Positions 54,756 to 63,572 of a DNA stretch of 64,000 nt are shown here, piece by piece (position 1 is the first letter of the stretch; each line of letters begins with the position of its first letter). Origin of the DNA: Rubritalea profundi. GTDB lineage: Bacteria; Verrucomicrobiota; Verrucomicrobiia; Verrucomicrobiales; Akkermansiaceae. The notes below the pieces were generated by a model, which had not been told where the DNA came from, searched no databases, and saw only the letters and a program-made list of their open reading frames with translations. The position numbers were made by a program, and so were the translations under genes. The DNA lies in assembly GCF_002954445.1 (NCBI RefSeq), contig NZ_MQWA01000001.1, forward strand, positions 1,833,781-1,897,780, given 5' to 3'.

Positions 54756-55629
54756 TTCGGTTGTTGCGCTCTTTGAGGAAGCGAATGATTTGATAGAGGT
54801 AGTCGTCCTCTGTGCTGATGTTGAGCAAGTCGGCCTTGGCTTCGTGGCAGATGTCGATCAGTGATGACTCTCGTTGGAGTGACTTTTCATTGAGCCTTTG
54901 GCGGAGTTTTGGATCTCGACAGTCGATGGTGCGCAAGGCTCCAGTCTCAGAGTCACACAGCTCGATCATTCCACCAGCAGGTAGGACGCTCTCGCGTGGG
55001 TCGCTAATGGCGATGCATGAGAGGTCGTGTGCGTGTGCGGTGTCGCGCAGAGCATTGGCGTAGTTAGAGTCGAAGAAGTCGGAAAATAGGAAGGTGACAC
55101 AGCGGCGGCTCCGAACTTGGTTGAGGTGGTGGAGTGCGCCAGCGATGTCGGTGCCAGTCGTCTGGGTTTGGTGGCTGAGCATGAGATCGATCATCCGCAT
55201 GACGTGGTTCTTACCTTTCCTCGGTGGGATGTGTTGTTCCACACCGTTGGCAAAAAGAATGAGGCCCACATTGTCGTGGTTGTGGGATGCAGCGAAGGCG
55301 AGCAGGGCAAAGATACGGGTGACGACTTCGCGTTTGCTATGTTCGCCACTGCCAAATTCGCCAGATTTTGAGATGTCGATGAGGAAGTAGAGGGTGAGCT
55401 CTCGCTCCTCCATGAATGTTTTTACATGTGGTTTTCCGGTTCGGGCAGTGACATTCCAATCGATGGATCGGACGTCGTCACCATGTTGGTACTCGCGGAC
55501 ATCTTCAAACTCGATGCCCATCCCCTTGAAACTACTCCGGTACTCGCCCGCCAACATCTCGAGCACAGCCTTACGACTGTGCACTTCAATGTGACGCACT
55601 TTACTTTCGAGCTCTTTTTGGTTCAGCAT
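54739..55629 (-). CDS. DUF58 domain protein (Bat cluster II)
   Basis: The 296-residue protein has the signature YQHGDDVRSIDWNVTART (about 47-64), followed by a VWA-like domain with DISKS, which keeps the metal-site pattern that the cluster I paralogue has lost (DQRLN). It overlaps the next gene by 17 nt and follows the MoxR gene by 28 nt. Confidence 0.92.
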   Translation of the reverse strand: MLNQKELESKVRHIEVHSRKAVLEMLAGEYRSSFKGMGIEFEDVREYQHGDDVRSIDWNVTARTGKPHVKTFMEERELTLYFLIDISKSGEFGSGEHSKREVVTRIFALLAFAASHNHDNVGLILFANGVEQHIPPRKGKNHVMRMIDLMLSHQTQTTGTDIAGALHHLNQVRSRRCVTFLFSDFFDSNYANALRDTAHAHDLSCIAISDPRESVLPAGGMIELCDSETGALRTIDCRDPKLRQRLNEKSLQRESSLIDICHEAKADLLNISTEDDYLYQIIRFLKERNNRSADVL

Positions 55630-55657
55630 GAGAAGTTCAAGGACGGGAAATTGGGCT

Positions 55658-56638
55658 TTAAGCCACTGTTTCTATGGTGTCGAGAATGCGGCCGATGATG
55701 TACTCCACACCTTTCCCCTCAGCTTCCGCCTTGTAGGTGATAGAGATGCGGTGGCGAAGGACATCCGGTGCGATCCATTTGACATCGGCTGGAGTCACAT
55801 AATCGCGGCCTTCTAACAGGGCGTGAGCTTTGGCTCCTTTGATTAGGCAAATACTGGCCCGAGGGGAGACTCCGTGGCCGATCAATGCGGTGAGTTCCTC
55901 CAGCCCGTAGTTCCCAGGATTGCGTGTGGAGTCGACTATTCTTAGGACATACTTCTCTAATGCTTCACTGGTGTGAATGGAGTCGAGCGACTTGCGCATA
56001 GTGAGAATGTCATCGGCAGACATGACGGAGCGAACAGCGGTCTTTGGCTTGCTCACCGACATGCGCTGGATGATGGTGTGCTCTTCTTCTAGAGTTGGGT
56101 ACTTGACCATCACTTTGAGCATGAAACGGTCTAACTGCGCTTCTGGAAGCGGGTAGGTGCCTTCTTGTTCTATAGGGTTCTGAGTAGCCAGCACGAGGAA
56201 GGGCTCATCGAGTGGGTAGCTTTCGTTGCCAATCGTTACTTGCTTCTCCTGCATAGCCTCTAACAACGCGCTCTGAACTTTAGCGGGTGAGCGGTTGATT
56301 TCATCGGCTAATACAATATTGGAAAACAAAGGACCCTTGTGTGGGGTGAAGTCGCCCGTTTTTTGGTTATAAATCAGTGTGCCAATAAGGTCACCAGGAA
56401 GCAGGTCGGGAGTGAACTGGATACGGCTGAAATCAACACCCAGAGTCTGAGCCATGGTGCTGACTGTGAGCGTTTTTGCTAGACCCGGGAATCCCTCAAT
56501 GAGGACGTGGCCATTGCAGAGAAGGCTGACGATTAAGCGATCGACAAGGTCGCTGAGGCCGACAACGACTTCGCCGATTTCTTGCCGCACTTGGGAAATT
56601 TTCTGATTTTCTAATTGAAAGGATTGGTCTTGGCTCAT
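55658..56638 (-). CDS. MoxR-family AAA+ ATPase (Bat cluster II)
   Basis: The 326-residue protein has Walker A GFPGLAKT (about 53-60), Walker B IVLADEINRSPAKVQ, sensor ATQNPIEQEGTYPLPEAQLD and GVSPRASI. It is the first gene of a seven-gene minus-strand operon. The paralogue at 6576 shares the motifs but differs in the N-terminus, so the clusters are old paralogues or of separate origin rather than a recent copy. Confidence 0.95.
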   Translation of the reverse strand: MSQDQSFQLENQKISQVRQEIGEVVVGLSDLVDRLIVSLLCNGHVLIEGFPGLAKTLTVSTMAQTLGVDFSRIQFTPDLLPGDLIGTLIYNQKTGDFTPHKGPLFSNIVLADEINRSPAKVQSALLEAMQEKQVTIGNESYPLDEPFLVLATQNPIEQEGTYPLPEAQLDRFMLKVMVKYPTLEEEHTIIQRMSVSKPKTAVRSVMSADDILTMRKSLDSIHTSEALEKYVLRIVDSTRNPGNYGLEELTALIGHGVSPRASICLIKGAKAHALLEGRDYVTPADVKWIAPDVLRHRISITYKAEAEGKGVEYIIGRILDTIETVA

Positions 56639-56992
56639 GAGGAAAGATGTTTGAAAGCAGTACTACCCATGTGAGGTAGCTTTCTCTGAGAGATATACGT
56701 TAAATAGATGATAATCTACCGTGAATATGAAAAAATGGCTGAATTACTCCGATTTTAAATGAACGTCGATTTATGATATAAAAAGTGCCATGATTTCTAG
56801 CTTTTTGAGAAACACTCAGAAATGGGGCAGGTAAAGTTAATTTTCGGAGGCCGACAATACTTCAAATCTCAGAGCTCCAGACTCTGAGATCTGTGGCGGT
56901 GACTACCAACCACCAAGCCCAAGACGATCAACCGACGTCACTCTCCAGTGTCTCACTTTGTATGACGTCAGTAATCAAAAGCATTTATCTAT
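56639..56992. promoter_or_regulatory. Intergenic region with hairpin and GACGTC repeats
   Basis: No gene is seen. ATCTCAGAG (56866-56874) and CTCTGAGAT (56882-56890) form a perfect 9-bp hairpin. The palindrome GACGTC occurs twice, about 30 nt apart (near 56935 and 56966), just downstream of the MscS stop. The promoter of Bat cluster II must lie in the part near 56640. Confidence 0.4.
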
Positions 56993-58290
56993 TTACGCAT
57001 GAATCTGCTGTACATGCACATCGCGCTGAGGGAATGGTATAGAGATTCCCTCGTCATCAAATTTCTGTTTAGCCGCCTTGGTGAGGTCCCAATGCACATC
57101 CCAGTAATCCTCAGTTTTAGACCAAGGACGCAGGAAAATATTCACTGATGAATCGCCCAAACTATGAACACCCACTGTAGTCCCTGGATCCTCCAATACC
57201 AATGCATGCTCTACTGAAAGAGCTCTGAGCACACGTATCGTTTTCTCAATATCATCTGTATAACCAATGCCAAACACGAGATCCACACGACGCACATCTC
57301 TCCCACTGTAGTTGGTGATGGTTTCTCCCCAGGCTTTTTTATTAGGGATGATCAACTCTTTATTGTCCAAGGTCAGGAGAGTCGTTGAAACCAAGCTCAT
57401 TTTCTCAACTTTTCCGCTGATACCAGAAATCTCAACGAAGTCACCTTCATCAAAAGGTCGGTAAACCATGATCATCATACCACTGGCAAAATTTGCTATA
57501 GTATCTTGCAGAGCAAAACCGATGATAAATCCACCTGCTCCTAATGCCGCCATCATAGGCCCGACTTCAACACCAAGGGTGGATAAGGCAACCATTATAC
57601 CAATTGTCATGACAACCCAACCGATCGATCTGATGGTGAAATTCCTCATTATCCGAGAACCTTTTTGATTCTTCACAAAAGCTTTTTTCACCAGACGCTT
57701 TGAAAGCCGTGATAAGAACCAAAATCCAAGCATAACCGCAGCTGCCACACCCAATCGGCCAGCGAATACAATCCCACCTTCACGGTCCATGAACCAAAGA
57801 CTAAAAATTCCGATAACATACTGTACCTTTCCTGTAGAATCGAGTTCAGCGGATACATCCATCGCCGAGTTGATATACGCTTGTGCTTCCTTCACATCAC
57901 CGCCCTTCGCCTCCAGCTCGACCAGCACCACCTTCAACCGTTCAGAAATCTCTAACTCTTTTCCGTGAGACTCTTTCACTAGAGCTTCAAACTGCGCCAC
58001 ATCCTCACCTTTTAGTTCGTTAGAATTGATCCGACGGTGTAGTCTGCAGTCAAAGTAATTTGCTGTTCTAGCATTCTCAGCCATAACTCCATCTGCTTTT
58101 CCAAGGCGGCTTTCCTCATCGGTCGCAACTGGACCGCCAACTGTAATACTGGAATTTCCAGATCTGGCACTAGTACTATCTCAGCAGAAGCAACTTTCTC
58201 AGTCAGCCCCTCAGCCTCATGAGCAACCAATGAAAGGCTAAAAGCCAACCAAAAAACACTAAACAATCCTAACAATTTATACTTTTTCAT
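56993..58290 (-). pseudogene. MscS-family mechanosensitive channel, frameshifted near N-terminus
   Basis: The first frame (ATG 58288-58290) has a signal peptide and a periplasmic segment (LEIPVLQLAVQLRPMRKAAL) that fits secreted MscS proteins. It stops at 58012. The second frame carries the remainder: ELKGEDVAQFEALV, transmembrane helices, and the MscS pore helix and vestibule AALGAGGFIIGFALQDTIAN, ASGMMIMVYRPFDEGDFVEI. One missing base between 58012 and 58084 joins them. These channels release solutes on hypo-osmotic shock. Confidence 0.85.
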
Positions 58291-58413
58291 CAGTCGATTT
58301 TCAGCGACATTAACACGATAATCTAAATCTACAACCCCATGAAAATGGCGTCTGAGCTTGCCATCGTTAGGATATTCATTTATTTAGACTAACAATTCAC
58401 TTCAAACCCACTC

Positions 58414-59178
58414 ATGAAAAAAAAGAAACTGCTATCCACTGTCATTGCGACCAGCCTCGCACTCGCTAGTCACCTCTACGCTGGCGAAAAAGGGACAGAG
58501 ATCGAAATCATTCCGCCTGCTAATAGTTGGGAGTTTGGCATTTCTCCCTATGCATGGATCTCTGGCATCAAAGGTACATCTGGCCTCCCAGGGCTGCCAC
58601 CAGCAAGCATCGATGCTGATTTTGGCGACATCTTGGACAATCTCGACTTCGCAGGCTTTCTTCTACTAGAAGCCAACAAGGGAAAATTTAGATCTTTCCT
58701 TGATTTTCAATACGTAAAACTAGGTGCAGATGCCAGCGGCCCAGCAGGGGAATCTTTGAACATCGGAGTCGAACAAGTCCGAATGGAACTAGGCATGGGA
58801 TATGAGATCTACAGTAACGACGCCACCTCACTGACAGCCTATGGCGCGGTCATGTACAACTATATCGACAACAGCTTATCTGGTTCAGCTATAGCAGGCG
58901 GAAGCTATTCTGCGACTTGGGTGGATCCAGCAATAGGGCTCAAACTTAGCCACTCTTTCTCAGATAAATGGAGCGTAAACCTCACTGGAGAATATGGCGG
59001 GTTTGGCGTCTCCTCTGATAGCTCTTGGCAAGCTCTCGGATCAATTGGTTACAACATCAATGACAAGTGGGCTCTACTCGGTGGTTACCGTTACCAGTCG
59101 ATTGATTACTCCAAAGATGGCTTCATCTACGACGTAGACACATCAGGCCCATTCTTGGGCGCCAGGTACTCGTTCTAG
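58414..59178 (+). CDS. Outer-membrane beta-barrel protein
   Basis: The 254-residue protein has a signal peptide (about 1-23) and regularly alternating strands (WEFGISPYAWISGIKG, WSVNLTGEYGGFGVSS, WALLGGYRYQSIDY). It ends in GPFLGARYSF with a terminal Phe. The size suits an 8-stranded barrel. Family resembles small porin-like/OmpW-type proteins of this phylum, but I cannot name it. It is divergent from the MscS gene and convergent with the ligand-gated channel gene. Confidence 0.75.
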   Translation: MKKKKLLSTVIATSLALASHLYAGEKGTEIEIIPPANSWEFGISPYAWISGIKGTSGLPGLPPASIDADFGDILDNLDFAGFLLLEANKGKFRSFLDFQYVKLGADASGPAGESLNIGVEQVRMELGMGYEIYSNDATSLTAYGAVMYNYIDNSLSGSAIAGGSYSATWVDPAIGLKLSHSFSDKWSVNLTGEYGGFGVSSDSSWQALGSIGYNINDKWALLGGYRYQSIDYSKDGFIYDVDTSGPFLGARYSF

Positions 59179-59191
59179 CCTATTGAGCCAC

Positions 59192-59220
59192 CTTCCTTGG
59201 ACTAGATTCAGCCGAGGAAG
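59192..59220. terminator. Shared hairpin between convergent genes
   Basis: CTTCCTTGG and CCGAGGAAG pair across an 11-nt loop between the barrel gene and the channel gene, overlapping the channel stop codon. No clear T run exists, so its use as a bidirectional terminator is tentative. Confidence 0.4.
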
Positions 59221-60218
59221 ACGTGACAAGCTAACGCAAGGAAGCCTGCAGGCACGATTAGCCGACACCAGCGGTCCATCCGTGTTGCCAGCTTCGTCTT
59301 ACCGTGTTTTGTTAGAACTGAAGTAATTACAGCCTCACCTAGAGTCGCGAAAACTAACAACGTCGAACTTAGAATGAAGGTGTCCATTCTCGTTAGGTAA
59401 GACACTGCCGGCACCAAATTATCGATCGAAAATCGATAGGCAATCAAAGTCAACATTGAGGTCGTAGCTACACCGATCTGAGTGCCAGCCTGCTCAGGGT
59501 CGACCCAAAATACGATCCAGGACATCGCCACGATAAGAAACAATGGCAAGATCACTTTGATTATATAGTATTCATTGTACCTTTTAGCCTCTAACGAGAT
59601 AGTAAACATCGCAGTCTTTTCCATCTGTTCAAAAACCGAGGTATTATGACTCCATGCCTTATGCCCCTTAATTTCCCAATCGGGTAACGAAAATTGAGGT
59701 GAGATACCCGAGGGAAGCTCCTTGTCTAAACTAAATTGGACTTCGTCTATTGAATTACCAACAGAAACGATAGTCACGTCAAAATTTTGTGAATCGAATG
59801 GAAAGTTTTTAAGGTCTAAGATTTGAGAAAAATCTCCCCACACACGCTGCACGACTTCCACTTTGCCATTGGGGTGCACCTTGGCCACATCCTCCATGGT
59901 CTTAAAAATCTTCTGGCGATTGGTAATCTGAATATTGGGGTGCCAAATATCTGACAAATCTTTGCTCACTGGATCGTCCCCACCGTGCGCCTCTCGTGGA
60001 TCCATCCACTCGGCGCTAAAAAACAAGTTCATCGTGAAGTTTTGCACCGCGCTGTCAACACCATCGATGTCTAGAACCACATAGCGCATTTTCACGACAG
60101 TGGGCTCGCCCAATTCGGAGTTAGGATGCGAAACATCTGCCACAGAAATTCCCATAAATAGCAGTAAATAACAAACAATAGAGAACAATAACGACGGGAA
60201 TCTAAATGGAGCTTTCAT
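59208..60218 (-). CDS. Prokaryotic pentameric ligand-gated ion channel (Cys-loop-like)
   Basis: The 336-residue protein has a signal peptide (about 1-27) and an extracellular beta-sandwich with FFSAEWMDPRE, DIWHPNIQITN and LDLKNFPFDSQNF, the place of the Cys-loop, which as in other bacterial members lacks cysteines. Four helices follow: M1 YIIKVILPLFLIVAMSW, M2 GVATTSMLTLIAYRFSI, M3 DTFILSSTLLVFATLGEAV and a short M4 at the end. It is expected to be a GLIC/ELIC-type channel of the inner membrane. Gating ligand and ion selectivity are unknown. It has no intracellular M3-M4 domain, as is normal in bacteria. Confidence 0.9.
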   Translation of the reverse strand: MKAPFRFPSLLFSIVCYLLLFMGISVADVSHPNSELGEPTVVKMRYVVLDIDGVDSAVQNFTMNLFFSAEWMDPREAHGGDDPVSKDLSDIWHPNIQITNRQKIFKTMEDVAKVHPNGKVEVVQRVWGDFSQILDLKNFPFDSQNFDVTIVSVGNSIDEVQFSLDKELPSGISPQFSLPDWEIKGHKAWSHNTSVFEQMEKTAMFTISLEAKRYNEYYIIKVILPLFLIVAMSWIVFWVDPEQAGTQIGVATTSMLTLIAYRFSIDNLVPAVSYLTRMDTFILSSTLLVFATLGEAVITSVLTKHGKTKLATRMDRWCRLIVPAGFLALACHVFLG

Positions 60219-60676
60219 AGGAAATTTATGTACTGGTTTGATAGCTTTGTCTGAAGTTTTTGGGAAACAGGGTGCGCATTATTCGCACGCCTTTACGTAG
60301 ATAAGATGGAAAGGGACTAAATGCCGCATTACGGGCCAACGAGATACGCTTCATACTAACAAATTCATCATGTAGCCAGTTACATGTAATCACAAGGTTA
60401 TACCTTTGAAATCACAACTAAAACACCACCCCATAACTACTAATATGAAAACTACCACATTGCTCACACTCGGACCACTTTCATTCTCATCTTCACCAGC
60501 GGAGTGTCACGAACGTCAAGGGAATCGTCAAGAACGACAGAACCGCCGATTGAACTGATCTCAAGCAACGACTGCGTCACTGAAATCTAATTGACCACCG
60601 TCTCACAAACAGTCTATGCTACCTATCCTTCTGGAAAACCTCCCAATATTCTAACAAATTTAAAAAATAAACCATT
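60219..60676. other. Gene-poor stretch upstream of the ion channel
   Basis: The only coding candidate is a basic 42-codon frame on the minus strand (60354-60226: MKRISLARNAAFSPFPSYLR and on) ending 7 nt before the channel start. It has no visible ribosome-binding site. A 37-codon plus frame from 60446 looks like a signal-peptide remnant. Neither is convincing. Confidence 0.3.
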
Positions 60677-61668
60677 ATGAAAAACCACCTATTCATCCTT
60701 CCTCTTGTGACTCTAGCCGCTAGCGCTTTCGCAGCCGAGAAAATCGACGTCAGCTTCAAGAACTACAATCAAGCTGAGACTGCTAGAAATTTCAACAACT
60801 GGGTCAAGCTAGGCGACGACAACAAGATCCTCCACCTCAAAGAGCTCTCTCCTGTTGGGCCAAAGGCTCCCACCATCCGCATGAATCTAGACACCCTCTA
60901 CAGTGTTGGTGTGTATCAAAACGATGGCGAAATGACCCTCACCATCCCAGATACAGGCCTCTACCAATCTGTGATGATTCTAGATACTGATGGTTACACG
61001 CCATACTATTTCACCAAGCCTGGAACCTACCAGCTCAAGAACGATTCCGAGTACCTCTTCATCGCTGCGAGAACCGTGGTCAAGGATCGCCATTCTAAAG
61101 AATCCTTCGCTGCTGCACACAAGGCGCAAACTGGTCTCAAAGTGACTGGCAATGGCAGCAAGTCTTACGTGATGCCCAATTTCGACCAAAAACAGCTTCA
61201 CAAGCTCACTACTGAGTACAACAATAAGATGTTAGATTCGAAAATATCCTTTGTCTATGGTGACGGCAAGATGTCGGTGAACGAAGAACATCGCACCTGG
61301 TCAAATACCGCTGGCTGGGAGGAATGGTGACAGAGGTCAACGTATCTAACACCTACAATTCTTCCGAAAACCTAGATGGCAACGCACCAATGTCAGTGAC
61401 CTTCCCAGATCCCGGCAACAAATTTTTCACCTCGTTCACCATTTACGATACAGCGGGCTACTTGGTTGAGGGCAACTCCCACATCAACAGCTACACTTGG
61501 AAACCTAATGCTGACGTTTCCATCACTGTGCACTTCAACGCCAAAGGTAAAATAAATAATATCAGCTCTGGTGGTAAGGAATATAATTATATTGTCCGCA
61601 ACTACGGAGCGACCCAAGACGTGATCGACAAAAAAATCAACCCAGTGAAACCAGAGCCAGTGAAGTAG
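60677..61668 (+). pseudogene. DUF1254/DUF1214 protein, frameshifted
   Basis: The first frame has a signal peptide (about 1-19, AFA) and the DUF1254 start (NNWVKLGDDNK, NLDTLYSVGVY, YQSVMILDTDGYTPYYFTKP). It ends AGWEEW, stop. The overlapping second frame reads GMVTEVNVSNTYNSSENL, then the DUF1214 part (MSVTFPDPGNKFFTSFTIYD, AGYLVEGNSHINSYTW). One missing G in GGGAGG at about 61318 would give AGWGGM. The joined protein is about 330 residues. Overlapping separate genes are less likely because the second has no signal peptide. Function of the family is unknown. Confidence 0.75.
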
Positions 61669-61716
61669 CCTTCGCATTTTACGATTCCGGCTAACAATCA
61701 ATCAAAAATAGATCCA

Positions 61717-63222
61717 ATGAAATATACAACACTAATCACCACTGCAATGCTGGCCACACTGGCCACCCAAGCATGGGCCGAATCGCCCAAAATGAAGATG
61801 AGCACTCCCGTTCCAGAAGGAGTGGCCACCCCTAATAAGCTGGAAACATCGATCGGTACCTTGACCTCTGTGGATGGTGTCCCGGATGCCCAGACAACCA
61901 ATAAAGTCTATGACTACCTTGACCTCAGTCGTGCCACTGAAGCCTTCCTAAACGGTCTTCCGATTGCTTCGATGTATGCAATGGAGAAGGGCCTGCGGCA
62001 GCACGGACCGCCGAATACCACTGCGGTATTGTTCGAAGACTTGATGGATTCGAAAGCGATCTGGCTGACCCCGAATACAGTTTCCGTCTACATGGCCTCG
62101 TGGATGGAACTTGGCGATGAGCCTATGGTGATCGAGACTCCTCCCAACGTGTTGGGCTTCATCAATGATTCCTGGTTCAAGTACGTCGTAGACTTCGGCA
62201 ATGCCGGCCCTGACAAGGGTAAAGGTGGCAAGTTTCTGATTTTGCCTCCGGGATACGAAGGTGATGTGCCGGACGGCTATCATGTAGCGAAGTCATCGAC
62301 TCACGGTAACTGGGTCATCTGGCGGGGTTTCCAGGTAGACGGCTCACCAAAGCCAGCCATCGATGCCACCAAGAAGCTCTTCAAGATGTACCCTCTCTCC
62401 AAGAAGGACAACCCACCAAAGATGAACTTCGTGGATGTTTCAGGTAAGTACGACAATACCATCCACCGGATGGACTACGGTTATTGGGAGGAACTCAACG
62501 GAACTATTCAGGCCGAGCCACTCGAAGGTCTCGACCCAGATACTCGCGGCCTGTTGGCCTCCATCGGCATTAAGAAAGGTCAGGAATTTAAACCGGATGC
62601 TCGGATGAAAAAAATCCTTACAGACGCCGCCAAAATTGGATCCGTCATAGCTCGCGCCAAGACTGCTCGTCCCAGCGATCAGCGTCACTACCTCTATCCA
62701 GGTGAGCGAGTTTGGACCAATCCCTTCATCGATGGCCGTTACGACTTCCTGCTCCACGGTGAGCGTTTGCTGGACTCCCGCATCTACATGCACTTCTACG
62801 CCACCGGCATCACGCCTGCCATGGCAATTAAGAACGTAGGTAAAGGGTCGCAGTATGCCATCGCTTACCTCGACAAGGACGGCAAGGCACTAGACGGCAG
62901 CAAGACTTACAAGATCAACCTGCCGAAGGACATCCCGGCGAAGGACTTCTGGTCCTTCACCCTCTATGACAACCAGACCCGCGCGATGCTCCAGACGGAC
63001 CAGCGCTTGCCAGGTGTCGACAGTAACGGCAAAGGCATCAAACAGAATGCCGACGGATCGACTGACATCTACTTCGGCCCTAAGGCTCCGAAAGGGATGG
63101 AGAAGAACTGGATCCAAACTAATCCTAACAAGGGGTGGAATACCATTCTGCGCCTCTATGGACCACTCGAATCATTCTATGATAAAACCTGGAAGCCAGG
63201 TGACCCAGAAATGGTAAAGTAA
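61717..63222 (+). CDS. DUF1254/DUF1214 domain protein
   Basis: The 501-residue protein has a signal peptide (about 1-21, AWA). DUF1254 covers the N-terminal half (AFLNGLPIASMYAMEKGLRQ, LTPNTVSVYMASWMELGDEP, GKFLILPPGYEGDVPDGYHV). DUF1214 lies at the C-terminus (SFTLYDNQTRAMLQTDQRLP, DIYFGPKAPKGMEKNWIQT, WNTILRLYGPLESFYDKTW). It is complete and 48 nt downstream of a shorter, frameshifted relative, so the two may form an operon. Function is unknown. Confidence 0.88.
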   Translation: MKYTTLITTAMLATLATQAWAESPKMKMSTPVPEGVATPNKLETSIGTLTSVDGVPDAQTTNKVYDYLDLSRATEAFLNGLPIASMYAMEKGLRQHGPPNTTAVLFEDLMDSKAIWLTPNTVSVYMASWMELGDEPMVIETPPNVLGFINDSWFKYVVDFGNAGPDKGKGGKFLILPPGYEGDVPDGYHVAKSSTHGNWVIWRGFQVDGSPKPAIDATKKLFKMYPLSKKDNPPKMNFVDVSGKYDNTIHRMDYGYWEELNGTIQAEPLEGLDPDTRGLLASIGIKKGQEFKPDARMKKILTDAAKIGSVIARAKTARPSDQRHYLYPGERVWTNPFIDGRYDFLLHGERLLDSRIYMHFYATGITPAMAIKNVGKGSQYAIAYLDKDGKALDGSKTYKINLPKDIPAKDFWSFTLYDNQTRAMLQTDQRLPGVDSNGKGIKQNADGSTDIYFGPKAPKGMEKNWIQTNPNKGWNTILRLYGPLESFYDKTWKPGDPEMVK

Positions 63223-63237
63223 ACTCTTCACGCTTCC

Positions 63238-63273
63238 AGCCCTCGTCTCACCTCGTGTGAATCGGGGGCTTTT
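63238..63273 (+). terminator. Intrinsic terminator after DUF1254 gene
   Basis: AGCCCTCG pairs with CGGGGGCT (one G-U pair), with an inner TCAC/GTGA extension, followed by TTTT. It is 15 nt after the stop. The following 300 nt to 63572 show no gene. Confidence 0.7.
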
Positions 63274-63572
63274 ATGGATCTTCACACGCTATGGATGACG
63301 GCCGATTGTTGTAACCGAAGAGGTACGCTGATTTATCAGGAACCCACCCGATCCTTATCCAGCCCTTGCGCCTTGCTAGAATTCAAAATTCTCAGAATCA
63401 TCCCGACAAGCTAACCGATCAAATGGTATAAGGCCTTGAAATTTATGTTTTTCACACACATTCAAAGTCAACTTACGCGGAATTTGTCACCTCTAGCCGT
63501 CATGCGTAGCGTGTGAAGAGCCGAAAAAAGTTAAAGTAAGCGATAGAAAAATTTACCAACGCATTTAAAATT

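Noticed and set aside
60446..60559. A 37-codon plus-strand frame starting MKTTTLLTLG
   Set aside because: It is short, has no ribosome-binding site and becomes low-complexity Arg/Gln. At best it is the remnant of a signal peptide.
13824..61320. Programmed -1 ribosomal frameshifting as a common explanation for the split genes
   Set aside because: The junctions share no slippery heptamer or downstream structure, and both -1 and +1 events occur. Single-base indels explain them.
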